Of a DNA stretch of 64,000 nucleotides, positions 1 through 6,317 are shown one piece after another. The position numbers and the translations under genes were made by a program. The notes under the pieces are model-generated. The model worked only from the letters and a program-made list of their open reading frames with translations, was not told the origin of the DNA and made no database searches. The stretch comes from Winogradskyella flava (GTDB lineage Bacteria; Bacteroidota; Bacteroidia; Flavobacteriales; Flavobacteriaceae), in contig NZ_JACLCP010000001.1 of the NCBI RefSeq assembly GCF_014243395.1, positions 868,001-932,000 on the forward strand, in the 5' to 3' direction. Each line of letters begins with the position of its first letter. Positions within the stretch are counted from its first letter, which is position 1.

Positions 1-693
1 TTGCGTTGTCATCTCATAGTTGATAATAGTAGCTCTATGCACTACCCTGAATCTGCTGGTACAACAATTAATAATCTGAATAAAGTGGCTTTTTCGGCCT
101 TAGCTTGCGCGTCTTTGATGAATATCCTCAAAAAGCAACGCGATGCGGTTGGATTGAGCATCTATAGCGATAATTATGACTTTTATGCTCCTGAAAAGGG
201 GAGTGAACGACATCACCAAATGCTATTAGGTAAATTGAGCGAGGCAGCTGTCTCTAAACCAGAATCTAAAACAACAGAGACGTATAGATATTTACATCAG
301 ATAGCAGAAAAGATTCATAGACGTTCTTTAATTTTTGTATTTACAGATATGTTTCAAACGTCTGAGGATGATGAAAAGCTGTTTGAAGCTTTGCGACATC
401 TAAAACATAATAAACATGAGGTCGTTTTATTTCATGTGTTTGATAGCTCCAAGGAGCTGAGTTTTGATTTTGATAGTAGACCCAAACGTTTTATTGATAT
501 TGAAACGGGTGAATACATTAATCTGTATCCCGATAACATTAAAGAGAACTACGAAAAAGCCGTAAAGGATTACTTTAATACTCTAAGAATAAAGTGTGGA
601 CAATACAGAATAAAGTATGTCGAAGCAGATATTAATAAAGGATTCAATAGCATACTCACGACCTATATGATAGAGCGACAAAAATTTGTTTAG
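1..693 (+). CDS. DUF58 domain protein, C-terminal part (cut by window start)
   Basis: The reading frame is open from base 1, so the true start lies upstream; about 230 residues are visible. The visible part begins in a von Willebrand A-like fold with the metal-site motif DNSSSM (residues 8-13), followed by conserved DUF58 text (GLSIYSDN, FVFTDMF). DUF58 proteins usually follow a MoxR ATPase and precede BatA-type membrane proteins; here the downstream neighbour is a tRNA, so this is the 3' end of its operon. The family is linked to MoxR-assisted envelope or protein-complex maturation, but its biochemical role is not established. The TTG at base 1 should not be taken as a start codon. Confidence 0.85.
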   Translation: MRCHLIVDNSSSMHYPESAGTTINNLNKVAFSALACASLMNILKKQRDAVGLSIYSDNYDFYAPEKGSERHHQMLLGKLSEAAVSKPESKTTETYRYLHQIAEKIHRRSLIFVFTDMFQTSEDDEKLFEALRHLKHNKHEVVLFHVFDSSKELSFDFDSRPKRFIDIETGEYINLYPDNIKENYEKAVKDYFNTLRIKCGQYRIKYVEADINKGFNSILTTYMIERQKFV

Positions 694-720
694 AGAATTG
701 CCTATTTTTTATGATTTTTG

Positions 721-751
721 TTTGCCAAATTAAAAATGCAATGTATATTTG
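721..751 (+). promoter_or_regulatory. Bacteroidota-type promoter of tRNA-Asp
   Basis: A TTTG (-33 element) at 721-724 and TATATTTG (-7 element, consensus TAnnTTTG) at 744-751 are separated by 19 bp. The tRNA starts 18 bp after the -7 box. The arrangement matches the tRNA-Leu promoter at 54199-54228. Confidence 0.75.
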
Positions 752-769
752 CCCTCGCAATTATGCAAC

Positions 770-843
770 GGTCTGGTAGTTCAGTTGGTTAGAATATCTG
801 CCTGTCACGCAGGGGGTCGCGGGTTCGAGTCCCGTCCAGACCG
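770..843 (+). tRNA. tRNA-Asp (GTC)
   Basis: A complete 74-nt cloverleaf. The acceptor stem pairs 770-776 with 836-842, and the discriminator base is G843. The anticodon loop reads CTGTCAC with anticodon GTC at 804-806. The T-arm contains GGTTCGAGTCC. No CCA is encoded. Short ORFs on both strands across it are artefacts. Confidence 0.97.
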
Positions 844-859
844 CAAAAATTGTAAAACT

Positions 860-886
860 AAGCTTCAAGAAATTGAGGCTTTTTTT
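860..886 (+). terminator. Intrinsic terminator after tRNA-Asp
   Basis: A 9-bp stem (860-868 with 873-881, one G-T wobble) closes a GAAA tetraloop and runs into a T tract (881-886). The tRNA-Leu at 54239 is followed by a hairpin of similar sequence (AAGCTTCA...TGAGGCTTT). Confidence 0.8.
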
Positions 887-912
887 GAAGCAATTGTAAA
901 ATGTTGTGTTGT

Positions 913-960
913 TCCAAGAGCGATCTTGGAGTAGTAGTGAGATTCTCAATTAAGTTGAGA
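913..960. other. Two short hairpins in an otherwise empty intergenic stretch
   Basis: Between the tRNA terminator and the gene at 1088 there is no ORF of note. It holds TCCAAGA-GCGA-TCTTGGA (913-930) and TCTCAA-TTAAG-TTGAGA (944-960). A T-rich run follows near 980-990. No function is assigned. These could be the remnant of a small RNA or an untranslated region. Confidence 0.35.
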
Positions 961-1087
961 GCTTACCAATGAAAGGCTTTCCTTTTTTTACGTAGTAAAA
1001 ATCGGGATGCTTTTTTGTTTTATGGCGTTGTTACTTTAAAATATTTACCTTGTTAATGCGTTAACTACAAAACATACCAACTCGATA

Positions 1088-1639
1088 ATGAAATATATTA
1101 TCTTTTCATTCTTTTTGTTTCAATGTCATCTTTCATACAGCCAGCATAGTGAGAGGTTTACAAGTCTTATTAAAAAAATAGAATATAGCGATTCTTCATA
1201 TATAGAGAACCATTATTCTGATGGTGCTGTAAAAAGCGAAGGGGCTTATTTGTATTATGATATGCCAGAATATAACTACTCTAAAAAAGCAGGTTTATGG
1301 CTAGAGTATTACAATACAGGCGTTATTAAATCAGAATCTGTTTACGATAATCTGGGTAATTTATTACGTAAATCGCTATATGATAAAGAGGGCTCTATAT
1401 CAAGCGAAATAACAGCAACCTTGATTGATTCTGAATTATCAAGCCCCAAAGATTACTTTTTAAGAAATGATGAGATATCAATCACCTTTAGAATAAAGAG
1501 CTATAAATATGGCAAGGATATAGATGGAATATATCTTAGAGAGTTAGGTCTTTCAAAAGGAGGTAAAAGAATTGGCGTATGGAAGATGTATACCCAAAGC
1601 GGAAAGCTTGAAAAAGAAATAGATTACAACGATAATTAA
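1088..1639 (+). CDS. Secreted protein with MORN-like repeats
   Basis: A 183-residue protein with an N-terminal signal peptide (hydrophobic IIFSFFLFQ, likely cleaved near residue 19). It contains two stretches typical of bacterial MORN-like/YwqK-type repeats: KAGLWLEYYNTGVIKSE (about 75-92) and GVWKMYTQSGKLEKE (about 163-177). Such proteins are common in Bacteroidota and lie in the periplasm or outer envelope. The specific function is unknown. It is a single gene after the tRNA, with no obvious operon partner. YwqK-type repeats are often labelled antitoxin-like, but no toxin lies beside it. Confidence 0.7.
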   Translation: MKYIIFSFFLFQCHLSYSQHSERFTSLIKKIEYSDSSYIENHYSDGAVKSEGAYLYYDMPEYNYSKKAGLWLEYYNTGVIKSESVYDNLGNLLRKSLYDKEGSISSEITATLIDSELSSPKDYFLRNDEISITFRIKSYKYGKDIDGIYLRELGLSKGGKRIGVWKMYTQSGKLEKEIDYNDN

Positions 1640-1727
1640 ATTTAGTAGTATTTACTACAAAGTGGCTTTTCTTGCTTAATGAAGACACTAATTATTTGAG
1701 TTTTCAACAAGTTATAAACATAATAAC

Positions 1728-1799
1728 ACCTTTTAATCGATAAAAAATACCTTTTAATCGAAGATTTTTTTGTTTTCACATAAAATAGTCCTATGTTTG
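1728..1799 (+). promoter_or_regulatory. LytTR-type direct repeats and promoter (site 1)
   Basis: ACCTTTTAATCGA occurs twice, at 1728-1740 and 1749-1761, exactly 21 bp apart. The last TCGA ends 31 bp before the start of a TAnnTTTG box (TATGTTTG, 1792-1799). This is the same geometry as the sites at 19056, 19537, 25888, 33270, 34956, 42118-42241 and 46043. The left half of the repeat is more diverged here than in the other sites. The transcript would start near 1806 and read into the small secreted ORF at 2014. Confidence 0.6.
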
Positions 1800-1804
1800 A
1801 TGTC

Positions 1805-2013
1805 CTTCATAAGTCCTCAAATCACTTATCAAGGAAATTTTAATCCATTTTACTATTAGGCACGAGTTGTCTACTAAAACGTCCCTCGTTTTATTTTAGT
1901 GCAATTTTAGGCGAAAACCTAAGATAGTTAATAATCCATTCCCTTCCCTCAACGTAACGCTAGTCGTTGCACAAGTTTAATGTTGACTATTTGTAAACCC
2001 TAAATTAATATAT
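1805..2013 (+). other. Long structured 5' leader ahead of the small secreted ORF
   Basis: About 200 nt lie between the predicted start of transcription and the ATG at 2014, with no credible ORF. It can fold into several hairpins: TAAAACG-TCCCT-CGTTTTA (1875-1893), TTAGG/CCTAA (1907-1922) and AACG/CGTT near 1962-1975. It may be a regulatory leader or an independent small RNA. It matches no riboswitch class that I recognise. Confidence 0.4.
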
Positions 2014-2184
2014 ATGAAAGCCCTAAAAATTACTTTGGCCTTATTGGCAATTACCGTTTTAACCGTATCTGGAGTGCAATCTGACAAGATTGTAGTAGAT
2101 AATGAGCCGACTTATAAAACATATAACAGTTATGATTTAATTGCTCATAATAAGGATAAGGCAAAGCTAAAGTCAAAACAATAG
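2014..2184 (+). CDS. Small secreted peptide, 56 residues, unknown function
   Basis: ATG at 2014 opens a 56-codon ORF: MKALKITLALLAITVLTVSG followed by a polar, lysine-rich tail. Residues 1-20 form a clear signal peptide with a Lys-Lys N-region and a Leu/Ile/Thr core; the mature part would be only about 35 residues. A plausible terminator follows at 2204-2234, so the gene is a self-contained unit. Its promoter carries the same repeat pair as the exopolysaccharide/NO-sensor region 17-44 kb away, so it may belong to that regulon. No homologue is recognised. Confidence 0.65.
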   Translation: MKALKITLALLAITVLTVSGVQSDKIVVDNEPTYKTYNSYDLIAHNKDKAKLKSKQ

Positions 2185-2203
2185 ATTTAATATTTTAATG
2201 TTT

Positions 2204-2234
2204 ATAGCCTGCTTATGAATAATAAGTGGGCTAT
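2204..2234 (+). terminator. Probable terminator of the small secreted ORF
   Basis: A 13-bp stem (2204-2216 with 2222-2234, two G-T wobbles) closes a 5-nt loop, GAATA. The T tract after it is weak (GTGTTTAC). Confidence 0.5.
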
Positions 2235-2322
2235 ATGTGTTTACATAAGTTTGTTCATTATAAAACTTTCTTTTATTACTTTTAGCGTATCATTGATTTT
2301 AAATAATTAATCAAATAATTTG

Positions 2323-4362
2323 ATGCGTCAAGTATTTTTCTTTCTTGTATGTCCACTGATTTTTGTAAAGATATCTGCACAAAATTTAAAATCATCTAGA
2401 TTAGATAGTATTTACAAGCTAAGGGAACTCTCAACTATTGAAACAATTAAGGATGATTTAAGAATATCTTATGCTCAAGAAGCATTATTGTTGTCAAATT
2501 CTATAGGAAGTGATACTACTATTCTTAAAAGCAGTAGAAATTTAGCATATGTCTACGATAATGTTGGAAAGATAGAACTTTGGCAAAGTCAAAATAAAAA
2601 GAATTTAATACTCGCTAATAAGTTATCTGATACCGTAGCTCTCGCTGTAGCTAACCTAAATATAGGTCTGGCAAAACAGTTTTACGATATCCAATATGAC
2701 AGTGCATATGCTTATTATAAAGATGCTTTAAAATATTATGATAAAATAGGGGATACTGATATCATAGGATCAATATATTTTTATATAGCCAAAATTCAAA
2801 ATACAGAAAAAGTTTATATAAGCAGTGAGGAAAATGCAATTAAGGCCATTAAGCTTTTCAATACATTACCCGAAACAGAATCAGTTCTAGATGATTTATG
2901 GAGTTTAAATAACTTGCTAGGTAATGTTTCTTATAATCTTGAACGTTATAACGAAGCTTTAGAATATCATGATAAAGCAATTGTTATAGCAGATGATATG
3001 AAAAAGGGTACATATAACAAAACTATATCATACAATAATCAAGCTAATGTATATCGTAAACTTGACAAGTATGATAAAGCAATAAAACTATATAATGATT
3101 TAATAGAATTAAGATATATCTATGAAGAAGAAGATCCTACATTTTATCCTTTAATTATAGACAATCTCGCATATACTAAATTACTTGCTGGGCATAAAGA
3201 CTATGATGAAATAAGTAGTATTTTCTATGAGGCTTATAGTTTAAGTGAAAGACTGGCAGATGATATTACTAAGCTTGCAGTTACTATAGATTTATCTAAA
3301 TTTTATCAACATTTAAAAGTTAAAGATTCTACATTAAAGTATGCGGAAAGAGCTTATAATTTATCAAGGAAAATATCATCAAATGATATACTATTAGAGT
3401 CAATGATATTATTATCAGAATTGAAAGATGGAGAAGAAGGGAAAAAGTATTTGAGAGAGCACATTAAGTTAAGTGATAGCTTACTTAGAGTGGAGCGTAA
3501 TGTAAGGAATAAGTTTGCAAGAATTGAGTATGGTACGGATGAACTCGAAGCGGAAAACAAACAGATATCTAAAGAAAACCTATACTTAGCTATCTTATCC
3601 ATTGGATTACTCTTAACAGCAATTTTAATATATGTTGTCATTTCTCAACGTGCTAAAAACAGAAAATTAAAGCTCATACAAGTGCAACAAAAGGCCAATG
3701 AAGATATTTATAATCTTATGCTCGGTCAGCAAGACAAGGTAGATGAGGCCAGAACATTAGAGAAAAAGCGTATCTCGGAGGAATTGCATGATGGTGTTTT
3801 AGGACGACTTTTTGGAACACGACTCAGTCTCGACAGCATGAATTTTAAGGATAGTAAAGATGCTATGATGACCAGGGCAAATTATATTGGCCAGCTTAAA
3901 ACCATTGAAGAAGACATACGTAAAATTTCCCATGAATTAAATACAGACTTTGTTTCTGGAACTGGGTTTATGGATATCGTTTCAGAGCTCATTGATAACC
4001 AAACGCAAGCTTATAGTTTAAAATCTGACTTTGAATATACAGACGATATTAGTTGGGATTTGGTTAGCAATAAGACTAAAATCAACATTTACAGGATTAT
4101 ACAAGAATCCATGCAGAATATATATAAGCATGCTAATGCTAAAGCTATAAAAATTAGTATTTCTTTAGAAAAAAACGTAATTTGCTTAGATATCATTGAT
4201 GATGGAGAGGGGTTTGATACCTCTAAAAGCAAAAAAGGCATTGGTTTAAAAAACATGACGTCTCGTGTAGAGGAGATTGATGGCGAAATCACCTTTACCT
4301 CTCAATCTGGCAATGGCACAACGGTTAATGTTAAGATTCCCTATACAAACCAATCGACATGA
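2323..4362 (+). CDS. TPR-containing sensor histidine kinase (HisKA_3 type)
   Basis: A 679-residue membrane kinase. The ATG at 2323 is preferred over the TTG one codon upstream. It has a signal peptide (about 1-20) and a periplasmic region of tetratricopeptide repeats (about 50-370). One transmembrane helix (LAILSIGLLLTAILIYVVIS, about 422-442) follows, then a HisKA_3 dimerisation domain with the phosphoacceptor H-box ELHDGVLGRL. The C-terminus is an HATPase_c domain with an N-box (QESMQNIYKHAN) and G-boxes (DDGEGFD, GIGLKNM). This layout is typical of Bacteroidota NarX/LiaS-like kinases that sense through TPRs. The cognate regulator is almost certainly the NarL-type protein encoded 84 bp downstream. 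The signal is unknown. Confidence 0.88.
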   Translation: MRQVFFFLVCPLIFVKISAQNLKSSRLDSIYKLRELSTIETIKDDLRISYAQEALLLSNSIGSDTTILKSSRNLAYVYDNVGKIELWQSQNKKNLILANKLSDTVALAVANLNIGLAKQFYDIQYDSAYAYYKDALKYYDKIGDTDIIGSIYFYIAKIQNTEKVYISSEENAIKAIKLFNTLPETESVLDDLWSLNNLLGNVSYNLERYNEALEYHDKAIVIADDMKKGTYNKTISYNNQANVYRKLDKYDKAIKLYNDLIELRYIYEEEDPTFYPLIIDNLAYTKLLAGHKDYDEISSIFYEAYSLSERLADDITKLAVTIDLSKFYQHLKVKDSTLKYAERAYNLSRKISSNDILLESMILLSELKDGEEGKKYLREHIKLSDSLLRVERNVRNKFARIEYGTDELEAENKQISKENLYLAILSIGLLLTAILIYVVISQRAKNRKLKLIQVQQKANEDIYNLMLGQQDKVDEARTLEKKRISEELHDGVLGRLFGTRLSLDSMNFKDSKDAMMTRANYIGQLKTIEEDIRKISHELNTDFVSGTGFMDIVSELIDNQTQAYSLKSDFEYTDDISWDLVSNKTKINIYRIIQESMQNIYKHANAKAIKISISLEKNVICLDIIDDGEGFDTSKSKKGIGLKNMTSRVEEIDGEITFTSQSGNGTTVNVKIPYTNQST

Positions 4363-4446
4363 AATGAGTCATAAAGAAACTTGTTGGCATTCAAGGTTCT
4401 TATTGGCAAATTCCATCTATCCTATCATTAAAACAAAGATGACCAG

Positions 4447-5115
4447 ATGAAACATATTAACATCCTTATGGTAGATGATCACCCAATAATTATTGAGGGT
4501 TACCAAAATGTGTTAATGGCTACAAAAGGAGACGACCAAACCTTGCTTATTGATACGGCCAATAATTGCGATACGGCACAATTAATGATTAATCGCGCTT
4601 CAAAAGGGACCCATTACGATGTCTGTTTTTTTGATATTAGCTTACCAGCTTCAGAAGATGGTAAGTATGCTTCTGGAGAAGATTTAGCACTCTTAGCTAA
4701 AAAAGTTCTACCAGATGCAAAAATTATAATCCTTACAATGTTCAATGAGTCGTTTAGAATCCATAATATTATTAAGGAAATAAATCCTGATGGTTTTCTA
4801 ATTAAAAGTGATTTAACCTCCATGGAACTGGCAGATGCATTTCAGCAAATTCTCAAATACCCTCCATATTATAGTAGTACGGTTAGCAACTATGTAAAAA
4901 AGACTATTACTAGCGAGATATATGTCGACGATGTCAATAGGAAAATTCTACATTTATTATCTCAAGGTATAAAAACGAAAAGCCTTACTGAGTATATTCC
5001 ACTATCTACTAGTGCCATAGAAAAGCGAAAAAAACAATTAAAATTGTTGTTCTCGGTTTCCGATGGAAAGGATGAAACACTACTTCAAGAAGCTAGAGAA
5101 AAAGGATATCTATAA
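4447..5115 (+). CDS. NarL/FixJ-type response regulator
   Basis: A 222-residue two-domain regulator. The receiver (1-125) has the acidic pair D10/D11, the phosphoacceptor D63 in FFDISLP, and the switch residue and lysine in IILTMF and FLIKSD. A LuxR/GerE-like helix-turn-helix follows (about 160-205: KILHLLSQGIKTKSL, STSAIEKRKKQLK). The HTH is less canonical than in most NarL proteins. It forms a two-component pair with the HisKA_3 kinase upstream. Target sites are not known; the 22-bp direct repeats just downstream (5176-5213) are one candidate. Confidence 0.85.
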   Translation: MKHINILMVDDHPIIIEGYQNVLMATKGDDQTLLIDTANNCDTAQLMINRASKGTHYDVCFFDISLPASEDGKYASGEDLALLAKKVLPDAKIIILTMFNESFRIHNIIKEINPDGFLIKSDLTSMELADAFQQILKYPPYYSSTVSNYVKKTITSEIYVDDVNRKILHLLSQGIKTKSLTEYIPLSTSAIEKRKKQLKLLFSVSDGKDETLLQEAREKGYL

Positions 5116-5175
5116 AAACGTCAGTTTTCTTGATCTAAAAATCGTTGTGTAAGTCTTGTCAATATTGAGAACTAC

Positions 5176-5239
5176 GGTTTTTCCGCATCAAGTGTGAGGT
5201 TTTACCACATCAAAAAGTTAAATAGCTAACTTATATTTA
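5176..5239 (+). promoter_or_regulatory. 22-bp direct repeat and possible promoter after the response regulator
   Basis: GGTTTTTCCGCATCAAG (5176-5192) and GGTTTTACCACATCAAA (5198-5214) are near-identical and 22 bp apart. A TATATTTA box follows at 5232-5239. The repeat-to-box distance (19 bp) differs from that of the 21-bp repeat regulon elsewhere in the window, so this is probably a different operator. It lies between convergent genes, so any promoter here would serve a non-coding transcript. Confidence 0.4.
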
Positions 5240-5245
5240 CATCAA

Positions 5246-5338
5246 GTCAACAAGAATTAATTAATCCCTCTTTAAGTAATTGTTGAGTTAATAGCAAGAA
5301 AATTAAACCTAGTTGCACTTAAGCGACTAGGTTTTTTT
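5246..5338 (+). ncRNA. Candidate small RNA (speculative)
   Basis: About 90 nt between a -7-like box (TATATTTA, 5232-5239) and a strong terminator (5305-5338), with no ORF. It can form TCAACAA/TTGTTGA pairing ahead of the terminator hairpin. Alternatively it is only the 3' UTR shared by the convergent genes at 4447 and 5340. Confidence 0.25.
5305..5338. terminator. Strong, probably bidirectional terminator
   Basis: A 12-bp stem (5305-5316 with 5323-5334, one T-G wobble) closes ACTTAA and is followed by seven T residues. The left flank is A-rich, so it can also work on the minus strand. It sits between the response regulator and the DUF456 gene. Confidence 0.8.
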
Positions 5339-5339
5339 A

Positions 5340-5837
5340 CTAATACAAACTGGTATTATGTTCAGAGAGTTTCGCGATAAAGAAACCAAGAAATATAATA
5401 GCTACAATAAATTTTAGAAAGGTCGACGCAACAAATCCCAAGAAAGATCCAAAAGCGGCTTTTATGGCTTTTTCCATATCATTTCTATGAATCATTTCTC
5501 CCACTAATGCACCTACAAACGGCCCAATTATAATTCCAAAAGGAATTGGTGATAAAAGTCCAATAACCAAACCTAAAGTAGTTCCTATCATTCCGGACTT
5601 ACTACCACCAAAGCGTTTGGTGCCAATGGCTGGTATAATGTAGTCTAATATATAAATAAAGATAGCTACCAATAGGGTCACAATTAAAAAGGTTTGACTC
5701 AGCTGCACTCCATCAGTATAGTGTAAAACTAAAAGCCCAACCCAACTTGTGAGTGGGCCTGGTATTATGGGTAAAAAACTACCAACAATTCCTAACAGCA
5801 TTAACAATAGTCCAACAAGTACTAAAAATAGTTCCAT
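5340..5837 (-). CDS. DUF456 family membrane protein
   Basis: A 165-residue integral membrane protein, almost entirely hydrophobic, with four or five helices and glycine-rich segments (GLVIGLLSPIPFGIIIGPFVGALVGEM). The N-terminal text LVLVGLLLMLLGIVGSFLPIIPG is the family signature. DUF456 proteins are widespread and have no established function. The gene stands alone on the minus strand, facing the kinase/regulator pair, and shares their terminator region. Confidence 0.85.
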   Translation of the reverse strand: MELFLVLVGLLLMLLGIVGSFLPIIPGPLTSWVGLLVLHYTDGVQLSQTFLIVTLLVAIFIYILDYIIPAIGTKRFGGSKSGMIGTTLGLVIGLLSPIPFGIIIGPFVGALVGEMIHRNDMEKAIKAAFGSFLGFVASTFLKFIVAIIFLGFFIAKLSEHNTSLY

Positions 5838-5894
5838 ATAAATAATTTAAATCTACTGATAGGACGCAATAAGTAAGCCAACGTTACAATTTTA

Positions 5895-5936
5895 TAACTA
5901 AATCCTTAGTTAAAACTAAATATTTAGTTATATTTG
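5895..5936 (+). promoter_or_regulatory. BlaI-type operators over the promoter of the first BlaI/M56 operon
   Basis: Two dyads are visible: TAACTAA-ATCC-TTAGTTA (5895-5912) and the perfect 16-bp palindrome AACTAAATATTTAGTT (5914-5929). The second abuts the -7 box TATATTTG (5929-5936), 20 bp before the BlaI start. BlaI/MecI repressors bind palindromes of this general kind, so autorepression is likely. Confidence 0.75.
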
Positions 5937-5955
5937 CGTAATTAATTCTTGGATC

Positions 5956-6315
5956 ATGAAACAATTAACCAAAGCAGAAGAGGAAATTATGCAAGCCCTC
6001 TGGCAATTAAAGAAAGCTAATGTAAAGTCTATTATTGAGTTACTACCAAAGCCAAAACCAGCATACAATACGGTTTCAACAATCGTTAGAATTTTGGAAT
6101 CCAAAGGCTTTGTAGATTATGAAAAACAAGGCAAGGGGCATATATATTTTCCTATCGTAGAACGAGAATCCTATAGCAATCAATCCATTAATAAATTGGT
6201 TGATAATTATTTTCAAGGCTCTTTTAAAAGCATGGTGTCATTTTTTGTTCAAAAGAATGATCTTGATATAAAGGATATCGAAAATATTCTAAATGAAATC
6301 GATAAAAAAGATTAA
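5956..6315 (+). CDS. BlaI/MecI/CopY-family transcriptional repressor
   Basis: A 119-residue winged-helix protein. The N-terminal signature LTKAEEEIMQALWQLKKANV, the recognition region PAYNTVSTIVRILESKGFVDYEKQGK (about 36-62) and a helical C-terminal dimerisation part are those of BlaI. The repressor is inactivated by proteolysis when a membrane M56 peptidase senses its signal. The M56 gene starts 3 bp downstream. It is paralogous to the repressor at 50869-51234. The palindromes at 5895-5929 are its likely operators. Confidence 0.92.
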   Translation: MKQLTKAEEEIMQALWQLKKANVKSIIELLPKPKPAYNTVSTIVRILESKGFVDYEKQGKGHIYFPIVERESYSNQSINKLVDNYFQGSFKSMVSFFVQKNDLDIKDIENILNEIDKKD

Positions 6316-6317
6316 TT

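Noticed and set aside
749-949. Short ORFs on both strands across 749-949
   Set aside because: They overlap tRNA-Asp and its terminator; the cloverleaf explains the sequence.
1728-1761. Possible CRISPR array or phage att repeat
   Set aside because: Only two 13-bp units, with no spacers of constant length, cas genes or integrase; the promoter geometry explains them better.
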